Source: Mycobacterium branderi (lineage in GTDB: Bacteria; Actinomycetota; Actinomycetes; Mycobacteriales; Mycobacteriaceae). From it: a stretch of DNA of 64,000 nt. The DNA lies in contig NZ_AP022606.1 in the NCBI RefSeq assembly GCF_010728725.1, forward strand, positions 124,001 to 188,000, in the 5' to 3' direction. Shown piece after piece: positions 19,114 through 27,602 of this stretch. The first letter of the stretch is position 1, and each line of letters opens with the position of its first letter. The notes under the pieces were generated by a model, which was not told the DNA's origin, did not search any database, and saw only the letters and a list, made by a program, of their open reading frames with translations. Both the position numbers and the translations under genes were made by a program.

Positions 19114-20518
19114 TCCTTTGCCGCGTGGGCGAATCCGTCGCACGATGCCCTTGGCAGGGTTCACCGCGCGGGCAGCCGGCGGCCGGGTGGTAGCCGCGCT
19201 ACGGGAGAAGACCGGCGATGCGGGTGCGGTAGAACGCTTCCACGAGCGCACCGCCGAGCGGTATGCCGACCTGCTCGGGCACTCCAAAGGCGTCCTCATG
19301 AAGGCCGGGCAGATCTTCTCGATGATCGACGGCAACTCCATTGGCAACGGCGAACTTGGGCCGTATCAGGGTGCACTGATGAGACTGCAGGCCGATGCAC
19401 CGCCCATGGACCCGATATTGGCCAAAACCGTCTTGCACAACGATCTTGGCCGGCCCGCCGAGGAGGTGTTCGCCGAGTTCACCGACCAGCCGATGGCGGC
19501 CGCCTCCATCGGACAGGTTCACCGAGCGGTGCTGCACGACGGTCGTCAGGTGGCTGTGAAGATCCAGTATCCGGGTGCCGCCGAGGCCATCAGCGACGAT
19601 CTCGCGAATACAGAGCTGTTGACAACGTTTTTCCGGTTGGCTGCCTCGGCGCGGCGAACTGCCATGCAGACCGACCTACAGCGGGCCACGCGGGAGATCG
19701 CCGCGCGCATCGCCGAAGAACTCGACTACCGCCATGAGGCCGCCAACATCTCCGCGTTCAGCGAGCTCTACCGGGGTCACCCCTTCATCCTGGTGCCGGA
19801 GGTCATCACCGAAGCATCCGGTGGTCGGGTGCTGACCATGACCTATCTCGACGGGCTCGACTGGACCGCGGCGCAACAAGCTGACCAAGAGCTGAAGAAC
19901 ACCTGGGCAGAGGTGATCTGGCGGTTTGCGGCGGGGTCGTACCGGCATGCGAACCTGTTCAACGCCGATCCCCACCCGGGGAACTATCGCTTCGGCGTGG
20001 ACGGCACGGTCGGCTTCGTCGACTTCGGCTGTGTCAAGGTCGTGCCCGAACGGCAACGACGCAGAATCGTCGAACTGGACCGCGCAGCCATTGACGGACG
20101 CAAGCACGGCCTGCGCGACCTGATGATCGAATCGGGTTTCTTGTCAAGCGATTCCACACTGACAGTCGACGAGGCATACCAGTGGTGGGCCGAGATCCTC
20201 TACGAGCTGCTCGCACCTCAGCCGGTCACCTATACCAAAGAGACGTCGCAACGTACCATCCGCAGCCTCATCGATATCCGTTCGCCTGATCACCCGGTTC
20301 GTCGTATCTCGGTCCCCGACGACTTCGTCTTCTTCTCACGGCTCAACCTCAGCGTCAACGCGATATCCACTGCGTTCGGCGCCACCATCCATGCACGGGC
20401 GATGGTGGACGACATGGACGGCGTCGCCGAACCGATTACACCGCTCGGCAAGCAGCATGACGCGTGGGTGCGCGAGCGTGGCCTCCCCTACGGATTGGAT
20501 CCTCATGACGCCCCCTAG
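19094..20518 (+). CDS. ABC1/UbiB-type atypical kinase, copy 2
   Basis: A 474-aa paralogue of the previous protein with the same motifs: LMKAGQIF, AAASIGQVHRAVLHDG, VAVKIQYPG, ELDYRHEAANI, NADPHPGNY and VDFGCVKV. The N-terminal block PLPRGRIRRTMPLAGFTARA is nearly identical in copies 2 and 3. Two adjacent ATG codons (19094 and 19097) could both serve as start; both lie within the final codons of copy 1. It differs most from copies 1 and 3 in the C-terminal third (KVVPERQRRRIVELDRAAID), so the copies may have diverged in substrate. No inactivating change was seen in the catalytic motifs. Confidence 0.87.
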   Translation: MMPPRDNPLPRGRIRRTMPLAGFTARAAGGRVVAALREKTGDAGAVERFHERTAERYADLLGHSKGVLMKAGQIFSMIDGNSIGNGELGPYQGALMRLQADAPPMDPILAKTVLHNDLGRPAEEVFAEFTDQPMAAASIGQVHRAVLHDGRQVAVKIQYPGAAEAISDDLANTELLTTFFRLAASARRTAMQTDLQRATREIAARIAEELDYRHEAANISAFSELYRGHPFILVPEVITEASGGRVLTMTYLDGLDWTAAQQADQELKNTWAEVIWRFAAGSYRHANLFNADPHPGNYRFGVDGTVGFVDFGCVKVVPERQRRRIVELDRAAIDGRKHGLRDLMIESGFLSSDSTLTVDEAYQWWAEILYELLAPQPVTYTKETSQRTIRSLIDIRSPDHPVRRISVPDDFVFFSRLNLSVNAISTAFGATIHARAMVDDMDGVAEPITPLGKQHDAWVRERGLPYGLDPHDAP

Positions 20519-21926
20519 GGATAACCCTTTGCCCCGTGGGCGAATCCGTCGCACGATGCCCTTGGCGGGGTTCACCGCGCGGGCGGCTGGCGGCCGGATG
20601 GTAGCTGCGCTGCGGGAGCAGACCGGCGATGCAAGTGCCGTAAAGCGCTTCCACGAACGGACCGCGGAGCGATACACCGAACTGCTCGGCCACTCCAAAG
20701 GCGTACTGATGAAGGCAGGTCAGATCTTCTCGATGGTGGATACCCGCGCGGTTGGCCATGGCGGCTTTTCGCCATATCAGACAGCCCTCACTCGACTGCA
20801 GGCTAATGCGCCACCAATGGATCCCACGCTGGCCAAAGAGGTACTGCATGCCGACCTCGGCCGCACACCCGACGAGGTGTTCGCTGAATTCAGCGACAAA
20901 CCAATGGCGGCCGCCTCCATCGGACAGGTGCATCGCGCACAGTTGCACGACGGCCGCGAGGTAGCGGTCAAGATTCAGTATCCCGGTGCGGCCGAGGCGA
21001 TCCGAGATGATCTGGCCAATACCGAACTGCTGGCGACGTTCTTCCGGTTCGTGTCCGCGGCCGCTGGTACCGCGATGCCCGACCTGCGACAGGCAACTCG
21101 GGAAATCGCCGCCCGCATCTCCGAGGAGATCGACTACCGCCACGAAGCCGCCAACATCACCGCATTCAGCGAGCTCTACCGCGGCCATCCCTTTATCCGG
21201 GTCCCCGAGGTCATACATGAAGCATCCGGTGATCGGGTACTGACCATGACCCATCTCGACGGAATAGACTGGGTCGCGGCGCAACAAGCCAGCCAGGAAT
21301 TGAAGAACACCTGGGCAGAGGTCATCCTGCGGTTCCATGGGGGTTCGATTCGGCACGCGAACCTGTTCAACGCCGACCCGCACCCCGGCAACTACTGTTT
21401 CGGACCGGACGGCACAATCGGATTCGTCGACTTCGGCTGCATCAAAGTGCTGCCCGAGCATGTGCGCCACTCATTCGTCGCGATGACGCGCGCAATGCTT
21501 GACGGCAGGCAGCGCGATTTGCATTACCTGATGGTCGAATCAGGCTTCTTGACAGGGGATTCCACGCTTTCCGCGGACGAAGCCTACCGTTGGTTCGCGG
21601 GGCTCCTCCACGAGTATCTCGCACCCCAGCCGGTCAGGTTTACTCCACGTACCTCGGAGCGTGCCATCCGTGGCCTGATCGATATCCGCTCGCACGACCA
21701 CCCTGTTCGTCGCGTGTCCGCTCCCGACGACCTGGTCTTCTTCGCCCGTATGCAACTCGAAATGAGCGCGATACTCGCCACACTGGGCGCCAGCGTCTAC
21801 GTCCGGTCGGTCGCGGACGACATGGACGGTGTCGCCGAACCGATCACCCCGCTGGGCAAGCAGCATGACGCGTGGGTGCGCGAGCGTGGCATCCCCTACG
21901 GATTGGAGCCTCATGACCACCCCTAA
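20505..21926 (+). CDS. ABC1/UbiB-type atypical kinase, copy 3
   Basis: A 473-aa third paralogue. Kinase motifs are intact (LMKAGQIF, AAASIGQVHRAQLHDG, VAVKIQYPG, EEIDYRHEAANI, NADPHPGNYCF, VDFGCIKV). The start ATG lies 14 bp inside the end of copy 2, and the P450 ATG lies 14 bp inside its own end. The C-terminal peptide GLEPHD/GLDPHD is shared by all three copies, and its codons contain the start of the next gene each time. That is the signature of unequal tandem duplication that carried the overlap along. Substrate unknown. Confidence 0.87.
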   Translation: MTPPRDNPLPRGRIRRTMPLAGFTARAAGGRMVAALREQTGDASAVKRFHERTAERYTELLGHSKGVLMKAGQIFSMVDTRAVGHGGFSPYQTALTRLQANAPPMDPTLAKEVLHADLGRTPDEVFAEFSDKPMAAASIGQVHRAQLHDGREVAVKIQYPGAAEAIRDDLANTELLATFFRFVSAAAGTAMPDLRQATREIAARISEEIDYRHEAANITAFSELYRGHPFIRVPEVIHEASGDRVLTMTHLDGIDWVAAQQASQELKNTWAEVILRFHGGSIRHANLFNADPHPGNYCFGPDGTIGFVDFGCIKVLPEHVRHSFVAMTRAMLDGRQRDLHYLMVESGFLTGDSTLSADEAYRWFAGLLHEYLAPQPVRFTPRTSERAIRGLIDIRSHDHPVRRVSAPDDLVFFARMQLEMSAILATLGASVYVRSVADDMDGVAEPITPLGKQHDAWVRERGIPYGLEPHDHP

Positions 21927-23094
21927 CACCACAGCGCCCCGCCTGCCGTGGGACGCCGCAGACCCCTACCCGTTTTACGAACGACGGCGCCGGGACGGTG
22001 ACGTGGTGTGGGACGAAACCGCCCAGGGCTGGCTGGTTCTCGGCTACGATGCAGCGCGACAGGTGCTGGGCGGATCCGGATGGACCAGCAATCCGCTGGC
22101 CAATCCGAACGCCCGTGCGGCGATCGATTCCATGGGCTCGGAAATAGTCGACCGGTCAATGTTGTTCGCCGACGGCGCCAATCACGACCGGTTGCGCGGG
22201 TCGGTGCGCGACGTGTTCACCCGCTCCTTCATCACCGGCCTTAATGCCGGGGTGGAAGCCATCGCGGAAGCGGTGATCGGCCACCCGTCGGCGGCCGCGA
22301 CGTTCGACTTCATGGCCGAAATAGCCTTGCCGCTGCCGATCGCGGTCGCCAGCGAGTGGCTCGGCCTTGATGCTGTGTGCTCTCGGCTGCTGCGTGAACA
22401 ATCACCGGCGATCATCCGACTGCCGGGTACGCTGGCGGACGCGGACGATATCGCCGCCGGCGCAGCGGCCTTCGCGGCCCTGGTGACCGAGTTCTTACCC
22501 CTGGCGGCAGACCGTCGCTCGAACCCAGGCGACGACCTGCTCAGCTTCATCGCGTCCGACCCGGACCTGCAGCTCGACGACGTCGTCATAACCGCAATTC
22601 TCATCGCCGTCGCGGGTCATGAGACGACCGCGAACCTGCTGGGGGCAGCTATGATTCGGCTGCTCACCCCGGGTGCAGGGGGCGCCCGCATCGTCGATAG
22701 ACTCGACGCAGCCGACGCGTCGCTAATCACAGAACTACTGCGGCTCGACGGTCCGGTGCAGGCAACGGCGCGTACCGCCACCGAGGATCAGCGCATCGGA
22801 GGCGTCGACATCGCCTGCGGCCAGCAAGCCCTGGTAGTCGTCGCCGCCGCCAATCGCGACCCCGCCGTATTCAGCGAACCCGACCAGTTCCGGCCCGACC
22901 GCACCGGCCCGGCGCCGCTGTCCTTCGGATACGGCACGCATTACTGCCTCGGTGCCGCCTTGGCGCGGCTGGAAACCAATGTGGCGCTGCGTGGAGTCCT
23001 CGCCCGCAACGCGGTATTGGCAGGCGCCGCTACTTGGCGCGACACCACCGCAATCCGCGGACCCCTTAATCTCCCAATGGTGTTCCGAGAATGA
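21913..23094 (+). CDS. Cytochrome P450
   Basis: A 393-aa bacterial class I P450. I-helix oxygen-binding motif AGHETT (234-239), ExxR as ELLR (274-277), and heme-binding FGYGTHYCLG with the thiolate Cys near residue 345. It is somewhat short but has all core elements. It needs ferredoxin and reductase partners that are not encoded next to it. The ATG overlaps the third kinase gene by 14 bp and the stop overlaps the START-like gene, so it belongs to the kinase operon. The substrate is unknown; the neighbours point to an isoprenoid or lipid-like molecule (inference). Confidence 0.93.
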   Translation: MTTPNTTAPRLPWDAADPYPFYERRRRDGDVVWDETAQGWLVLGYDAARQVLGGSGWTSNPLANPNARAAIDSMGSEIVDRSMLFADGANHDRLRGSVRDVFTRSFITGLNAGVEAIAEAVIGHPSAAATFDFMAEIALPLPIAVASEWLGLDAVCSRLLREQSPAIIRLPGTLADADDIAAGAAAFAALVTEFLPLAADRRSNPGDDLLSFIASDPDLQLDDVVITAILIAVAGHETTANLLGAAMIRLLTPGAGGARIVDRLDAADASLITELLRLDGPVQATARTATEDQRIGGVDIACGQQALVVVAAANRDPAVFSEPDQFRPDRTGPAPLSFGYGTHYCLGAALARLETNVALRGVLARNAVLAGAATWRDTTAIRGPLNLPMVFRE

Positions 23095-23537
23095 GCAAGC
23101 TGTATCGGTACCAGGTGTCGCGCCACGTGGCGGCCGACCCGCGGATTGTGTGGGATGTCGTCTCCGATCACGCTGGCATGGCCGAATGGACACCGTTTCG
23201 CAGATCGGTCGTCGAAAAGCCGGGCAAGCCGCACCCAAACGGGATCGGCGCCGTGCGAGCCCTCTACTTGGCGGGACCCCCGACACGAGAACGGATTATC
23301 GAGTTCGAGCCGCCGCGACGGCTGCGGTACACGCTGCTATCCGGGTTGCCATTTCGTGACTACATCGGCGAGGTGAACGTCGAGCCCGACGGGACGGGCA
23401 CGCGGCTCGCCACCGAACTTGCCTTCCGAACACGCATTCCCGGCTCGCAGGTCTTTGGCCCGATCGCCATTCGACTCGGGACGAAGGGCGCCGCACGGCT
23501 GGCAGAGAAGCGCGCGAACCCGCACGTGTCGAAATAA
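23091..23537 (+). CDS. SRPBCC (START/polyketide-cyclase-like) protein
   Basis: A 148-aa protein of the SRPBCC fold, which forms a deep hydrophobic ligand cavity. The pattern RHVAADPRIVWDVVSDHAGM near the N terminus, then AEWTPFRRSV and a C-terminal long helix (GPIAIRLGTKGAARLAEKR) is typical of polyketide cyclase/dehydrase-like members. The ATG overlaps the P450 stop (ATGA). Likely role: binding or presenting the lipophilic substrate of the P450 (inference). It ends 4 bp before the stop of the convergent PhzF-like gene. Confidence 0.85.
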   Translation: MSKLYRYQVSRHVAADPRIVWDVVSDHAGMAEWTPFRRSVVEKPGKPHPNGIGAVRALYLAGPPTRERIIEFEPPRRLRYTLLSGLPFRDYIGEVNVEPDGTGTRLATELAFRTRIPGSQVFGPIAIRLGTKGAARLAEKRANPHVSK

Positions 23538-23541
23538 CGGT

Positions 23542-24318
23542 TCAAGCGTGAAGTTCGCCGCTGCAAACGGTAACCGCGTGGCCGGTGAGTTCGACATCGC
23601 TGCCCATGAGCCGTGTTCGCAGTAACCCGCCGCGAAGTGAGGCTTGTTCGGCGAGCAACTCCGTGACTCCCAGTCGGGGCGACCAAAAGCTGGCCAGCGT
23701 GCAGTGCGCCGATCCGGTGGCGGGGTCTTCCGCGATTCCCGAACCGGGAGCGAAGACGCGGCTGACAATGTCTGCGATGCCGTCGCCCTTTGCCGAGACA
23801 ATCACTGCGCGGGCAGCGACAGTAGCCAATGCCGCAAGGTCGGGACGTAATCGCCGAACTTCCGCGGCCGATGCCACCTCAACCAGCACGTCCATGCGCC
23901 CACGCCAGATCGACCGCAGCGTGATACCGGGCAGCCCTGCGCTCAACTCGGCGCAGGGCGGCTCTGGATTTACTGGGTCAGCAGGAAACGTCATGCTGAT
24001 CGCACCGCTGGACCCGACACTGCAGGCCAGCAGGCCGCTTCGAGTGTGGAAGACCTGGGCGCCGCCGAGGATGTGTGCGCTAGCCAGGGTGGCGTGCCCG
24101 CACAACGTCAGTTCGGTAGTGGGACTGAGCCAGCGCAACCCCTTCGCCCCGCCCCCGTTTCCTGACAGATCTACGAAAGCGGTTGCAGGATAGTTGAATT
24201 CCGCTGCAACGAGTTGCATCCAAACTGGGTCGGCTGGCCGATCGAGTAATACGACACCAGCGGGGTTGCCGCGGAACATCCCCTGGGTGAATGCATCAAC
24301 CACAAAGACCTGCGTCAT
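23542..24318 (-). CDS. PhzF-family protein lacking the usual catalytic Glu
   Basis: A 258-aa PhzF-like fold (two related half domains) beginning MTQVFVVDAFTQGMFRGNPA, the usual FRGNPAxV opening. The second-half signature GSGIAEDPATGSAHC is intact. The position of the catalytic Glu in PhzF (normally SETAFV) reads NYPATAFV here, so the acid is replaced. It may therefore not be an active isomerase. The start is ATG 24318; the longer reading upstream overlaps the neighbouring SRPBCC gene. It lies 1 bp after that gene in a four-gene minus-strand run. Substrate unknown. Confidence 0.82.
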   Translation of the reverse strand: MTQVFVVDAFTQGMFRGNPAGVVLLDRPADPVWMQLVAAEFNYPATAFVDLSGNGGGAKGLRWLSPTTELTLCGHATLASAHILGGAQVFHTRSGLLACSVGSSGAISMTFPADPVNPEPPCAELSAGLPGITLRSIWRGRMDVLVEVASAAEVRRLRPDLAALATVAARAVIVSAKGDGIADIVSRVFAPGSGIAEDPATGSAHCTLASFWSPRLGVTELLAEQASLRGGLLRTRLMGSDVELTGHAVTVCSGELHA

Positions 24319-24319
24319 G

Positions 24320-24775
24320 TCAGGTATCTTCGGCGAGCTCCGCGAGCCGGTCCAGTGATGCCAGCAGCCGCTCGGCCGTAGTGCGGCGAGCACGCGGCAG
24401 GCGGTTCTTGTCGGTCAATCGCGTCCAGTCGTAGGTATGGGTGACCCGAGTGTGGGTTTCGTCGATGGGCTCGAGCTCCCAGCGCCACAGGTGCCCGGGC
24501 GGTCGCCGGCCCGGTTCGGACGGCCGCCAGGCGATCCGACGGCCCTCTTCGAACTCCACGACGTGGTTTTCACGGATTGTGCCGAGCGTGAGCTTCATCT
24601 CGAAGACGTCCCCGACACGTCGAACACGCTGTGCTGTAACGGCTTCGGCCAGATTGTCGTTGCCGTCCCAGCGCGGTTGCTGGGACGGGTCGGCAATCAG
24701 CTCGAAGATTCGTACCGCCGGCGCCGCTATGTCGCGGCTGGCGCTCACCACTCGGGAACCTTCCACACTTGTCAT
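24320..24775 (-). CDS. SRPBCC family protein
   Basis: A 151-aa START/SRPBCC-fold protein: SRDIAAPAVRIFELIADPSQ then QPRWDGNDNLAEAV and, near the end, THTYDWTRLTDK, all typical of the polyketide cyclase/dehydrase group. A hydrophobic ligand pocket is expected; the ligand is unknown. The ATG overlaps the stop of the upstream FMN-barrel gene (ATGA), and the PhzF-like gene follows at once. It is only distantly similar to the other SRPBCC protein at 23091-23537. Confidence 0.82.
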   Translation of the reverse strand: MTSVEGSRVVSASRDIAAPAVRIFELIADPSQQPRWDGNDNLAEAVTAQRVRRVGDVFEMKLTLGTIRENHVVEFEEGRRIAWRPSEPGRRPPGHLWRWELEPIDETHTRVTHTYDWTRLTDKNRLPRARRTTAERLLASLDRLAELAEDT

Positions 24776-25425
24776 CCTCTCCGATAAGACGCAAGATACG
24801 ACGGCAGCCCGACAGCCGGGTCCAGATCATCAGCCGGCACCGGATTGCCGGCCGTCAGGGTCAGCGGCACGACCCCGGCCCAATGCGGCAGCGCGATGTC
24901 CTCGGCGTCGTCGACGGGTCCACCGCCACGAACCTTCGCCGACACCTCGACGAGATCGACCGCGAGAACGGCGGTTGCGGCGAGCTCCCGCACGTTCGGG
25001 GGTCTGCTGTCGGCCGCCCGGCCGGGTGCGACGTGGTCGAGAAGCGCATCTAGGGCCCGCAGTTTCTCCTGCCGGTCCTCGACGACGCGGGCGGTGCCGT
25101 GCACGACGACCGACCGGTACATCAGCGAGTGGTGCAGCGCCGCGCGCGCCAGCACCAACCCGTCGACCAGAGTGACGGTGACGCACACCGGAAGACCAGA
25201 CGGTGACGCGGCGAGCATCGGGCTGCTGCCCGTGGATCCGTGGAGATACAGGATCTCCCCCAGCCGCGCGTGCGTCGTCGGCAAGACCGCCGGACGGTCC
25301 GCGTTGAGGAAGCCGACGTGACAGATCAGGGCCTCGTCGAGGATGCGGTGGACCGTTTCACGGTCGTAGCGGGCACGTTCGCGATAACGGGTGGGCGTGC
25401 TGCGCGGGGTCGCTGGGTAATGCAC
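24772..25425 (-). CDS. Pyridoxamine 5'-phosphate oxidase-like flavin-binding protein (NimA-like)
   Basis: A 217-aa split-barrel FMN-binding protein of the COG3467/NimA type. Diagnostic segments are YDRETVHRILDEALICHVGF at residue 20, VCVTVTLVDGLVLARAALHH near 80, and MYRSVVVHGTARVVED near 102. The C-terminal part ALPHWAGVVPL is typical of a large actinobacterial family whose substrate is unsettled (FMN- or F420-dependent reductase or heme-binding). It is divergent from a MocR-type regulator, an arrangement frequent for this family. It heads an operon with the SRPBCC and PhzF-like genes. Confidence 0.85.
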   Translation of the reverse strand: MHYPATPRSTPTRYRERARYDRETVHRILDEALICHVGFLNADRPAVLPTTHARLGEILYLHGSTGSSPMLAASPSGLPVCVTVTLVDGLVLARAALHHSLMYRSVVVHGTARVVEDRQEKLRALDALLDHVAPGRAADSRPPNVRELAATAVLAVDLVEVSAKVRGGGPVDDAEDIALPHWAGVVPLTLTAGNPVPADDLDPAVGLPSYLASYRRG

Positions 25426-25444
25426 CGTTGCTTCCGATCTTTGT

Positions 25445-25460
25445 AATAGTACATACTATT
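25445..25460. promoter_or_regulatory. Palindrome in the MocR / FMN-protein divergent promoter
   Basis: AATAGTA-CA-TACTATT is a perfect 7-bp inverted repeat with a 2-bp spacer, in an A/T-rich island of otherwise GC-rich DNA. It lies in the 39-bp gap between the FMN-protein start and the MocR GTG. It may be the regulator's operator or overlap the -10 regions of both promoters. MocR proteins often bind such sites for autoregulation. Confidence 0.55.
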
Positions 25461-25464
25461 TTAT

Positions 25465-26781
25465 GTGCCAGTACGATATATGATTAGTGGAACGGGCGCC
25501 GAGGCAATAGCGGCCAGCGTCGAGGAGGCCATCTCCACCGGCGCGCTGGCACCCGGCGCCGAACTGCCCCCGATCCGGCAGCTGGCCGCCGAGCTGGGCG
25601 TCAACGCGAATACCGTCGCCGCGGCCTACCGGCTGCTGCGCCACCGCGGAGCCGTCGAGACCGCGGGGCGCCGCGGCACCCGGGTGCGCGAGCGGCCCGC
25701 GACCACGCCCCGCTCCCTGCAGGGGCTGGCGATCCCCGAGGGGGTGCGAGACCTGTCGACCGGCAACCCCGATCCGGCGCTGCTTCCGATCGCCGGACGC
25801 CGGTTCGGCGCGCGGCGCACCCCGCTGCTGTATGGAGAGCCCGCCATGTCGCCCGAGCTGACGGAGCACACTCGGGCGTCGCTGACCGCCGACGGCGTCC
25901 CGGCCGAGCATCTCGCGGCGACCGCCGGGGCGCTCGACGGCATCGAGCGGGTACTCGTGGCCCACCTGCGGCCAGGCGATCGAGTGGCGGTCGAAGATCC
26001 CGGCTGGGCCAACCTGCTGGATCTGATTGCGGCCCTGGGCTTTTCGGTGGAGCCGGTCAGGGTCGACGACGACGGGCCGGTGGTCGCCGACGTGGCCCGC
26101 GCGCTGCGGCGCGGTGTCCGTGCGCTTGTGGTGACCACCCGGGCGCAGAACCCCACCGGCGCGGCCGTCTCCGCCGAACGCGCCGAGGAGTTGCGCCGCC
26201 TGGTCCGCGACGAAGACCTGCTGCTGGTCGAGGACGACCACTGCGCCGGTATCGCCGGCGTACCGCTGCACACGCTGGCCGGTTCGACACCCCATTGGGC
26301 GTTCGTGCGGTCGGCCTCCAAGGCGTACGGCCCCGATCTGCGGCTGGCGGTGCTCGCCGGTGATCGTCGCACCGTCGAACGCGTGCACGGGCGGCTGCGC
26401 CTCGGGCCGGGCTGGGTCAGCTACCTGCTGCAGGATCTCGCTCTCGCCATGTGGCGCGATACGGCGGCAACCCGGTTGGTGCGCAAGGCCGAAGCCACCT
26501 ACAGCCGCAACCGGGCGCTGGTGCAGACGGCGCTGGCCGATCGCGGCGTAACCTCGCACGGCCGCTCGGGCCTCAACGTCTGGATTCCGGTGCCCGACGA
26601 GACGGTGGTGATCACCCGGCTACTCGGTGCGGGTTGGGCCGCCGCCCCTGGTAGTCGATTCAGGGTCGGCACACCACCGGGAATTCGTCTGACGATCGCG
26701 GAACTTGTTGCCGCCGAGGTTGATTCGTTGGCCGACGCGATCGCCGAGGCGATCAACGCCGTCGGGCGTGCCAGCGTCTAA
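25465..26781 (+). CDS. MocR/PdxR-type regulator (GntR HTH plus aminotransferase domain)
   Basis: A 438-aa two-domain regulator. The N-terminal winged HTH is LAPGAELPPIRQLAAELGVN followed by ANTVAAAYRLLRHRGAVE. The C-terminal fold-type I aminotransferase-like domain has the PLP-lysine in VRSASKAYGPD (about K286), VEDPGW near 176 and QNPTGAAVS near 228. Such proteins sense PLP or a related ligand. The GTG at 25465 is taken as start; ATG 25480 is an alternative that gives MISGTGAEAIAAS. Divergent from an FMN-binding PNPOx-like gene, whose promoter it probably controls. Confidence 0.88.
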   Translation: MPVRYMISGTGAEAIAASVEEAISTGALAPGAELPPIRQLAAELGVNANTVAAAYRLLRHRGAVETAGRRGTRVRERPATTPRSLQGLAIPEGVRDLSTGNPDPALLPIAGRRFGARRTPLLYGEPAMSPELTEHTRASLTADGVPAEHLAATAGALDGIERVLVAHLRPGDRVAVEDPGWANLLDLIAALGFSVEPVRVDDDGPVVADVARALRRGVRALVVTTRAQNPTGAAVSAERAEELRRLVRDEDLLLVEDDHCAGIAGVPLHTLAGSTPHWAFVRSASKAYGPDLRLAVLAGDRRTVERVHGRLRLGPGWVSYLLQDLALAMWRDTAATRLVRKAEATYSRNRALVQTALADRGVTSHGRSGLNVWIPVPDETVVITRLLGAGWAAAPGSRFRVGTPPGIRLTIAELVAAEVDSLADAIAEAINAVGRASV

Positions 26782-26790
26782 GGTCGCAGT

Positions 26791-27207
26791 ATGACGACGA
26801 CGCCGACCCGCTCACGGTTTGTCGACGGGGTGCTGATTGGTTTCGGTGTGTATTCGACGCTCCTTGGGCTGTTCATGCTGGTGGCGCCAGGCACGTTCTT
26901 CGAGACCCTCGGCGCGTTCGGGCCACGCAACGATCACTACATCTTCGACAACGCCTCCTTCGAATTGCCGCTTGGCTTGCTGCTGCTCGCAGCAGTGCGC
27001 CGGCGGACATGGCAGGTGCCCGCGCTGGCGTTCGCGACGCTGCACTGGGCGCTGCATTCGCTCAGCCACATCATCGACACCGGCCACGCCGACGGCTGGC
27101 TGGTCGGCGTGCTCGAGTTCATCGGCCTGGCGCTCGGCACCACGCTGCTTGCGGTTGCCCTGCGCAGCGCGGCGATCGCAACCAAGCGCACCAGCTCTAC
27201 CCTTTAG
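26791..27207 (+). CDS. Small four-helix integral membrane protein
   Basis: A 138-aa membrane protein of unknown function with four hydrophobic segments: LIGFGVYSTLLGLFMLVAPG, LPLGLLLLAAV, ALAFATLHWALHSLSHII and GVLEFIGLALGTTLLAVAL. Histidines in LHWALHSLSHIIDTGHAD are clustered and may bind metal or heme (inference). The ATG is 9 bp after the MocR stop, so it is probably co-transcribed. Its 3' end overlaps the convergent VOC gene by 11 bp. Confidence 0.75.
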   Translation: MTTTPTRSRFVDGVLIGFGVYSTLLGLFMLVAPGTFFETLGAFGPRNDHYIFDNASFELPLGLLLLAAVRRRTWQVPALAFATLHWALHSLSHIIDTGHADGWLVGVLEFIGLALGTTLLAVALRSAAIATKRTSSTL

Positions 27208-27532
27208 GCCGCCACACCCCAAACCGGTTGCCCTGCGGGTCTTGCAGGTGGGCGAATTCGAGCGGGCCGTTGTCGGTCAGCGGCACCACAACCTTCGCGC
27301 CGAGCTCGGCCGCCTTGTCGATGGTGGCCTGCACGTCGTCGACCTGGACATAGAAGATCGCCCAGGATCCGCCGCCGGTCTGCGAGCTGTCCCAGACTCC
27401 TCCCTTGTCGCCGTCGATCATGCGGTAGTCCCCGGAGTCTCCGATGTCCCAGCCGAACAATCCGCCGTAGAAGCCGCGCGTGGCGTCGGCGTCGGGGGTA
27501 CCGACCTCGAAATAGTTCACAACATTGGCCAT
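27197..27532 (-). CDS. VOC (glyoxalase/bleomycin-resistance) family protein
   Basis: A 111-aa single VOC module pair: VVNYFEVGTPDADATRGFYG at the N terminus, AIFYVQVDDVQATIDKAAEL in the middle and LEFAHLQDPQGNRFGVWRP at the end. This subgroup often serves as a small-molecule-binding or metal-dependent isomerase/dioxygenase-like protein; no specific reaction can be named. It lies downstream of the broken SDR gene in the same direction with a 70-bp gap. Confidence 0.85.
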   Translation of the reverse strand: MANVVNYFEVGTPDADATRGFYGGLFGWDIGDSGDYRMIDGDKGGVWDSSQTGGGSWAIFYVQVDDVQATIDKAAELGAKVVVPLTDNGPLEFAHLQDPQGNRFGVWRPKG

Positions 27533-27602
27533 GTCTCGCCGTCCTTTCGCTTCACGATGTGGACCAACGACAGAAGTATTGCGCCGGGGTCCGACAAGCG
27601 GG

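Noticed and set aside
23601..24193. Plus-strand reading of about 200 codons opposite the PhzF-like gene
   Set aside because: Low-complexity Ser/Pro/Arg translation and no motif; the minus strand has the conserved PhzF signatures.
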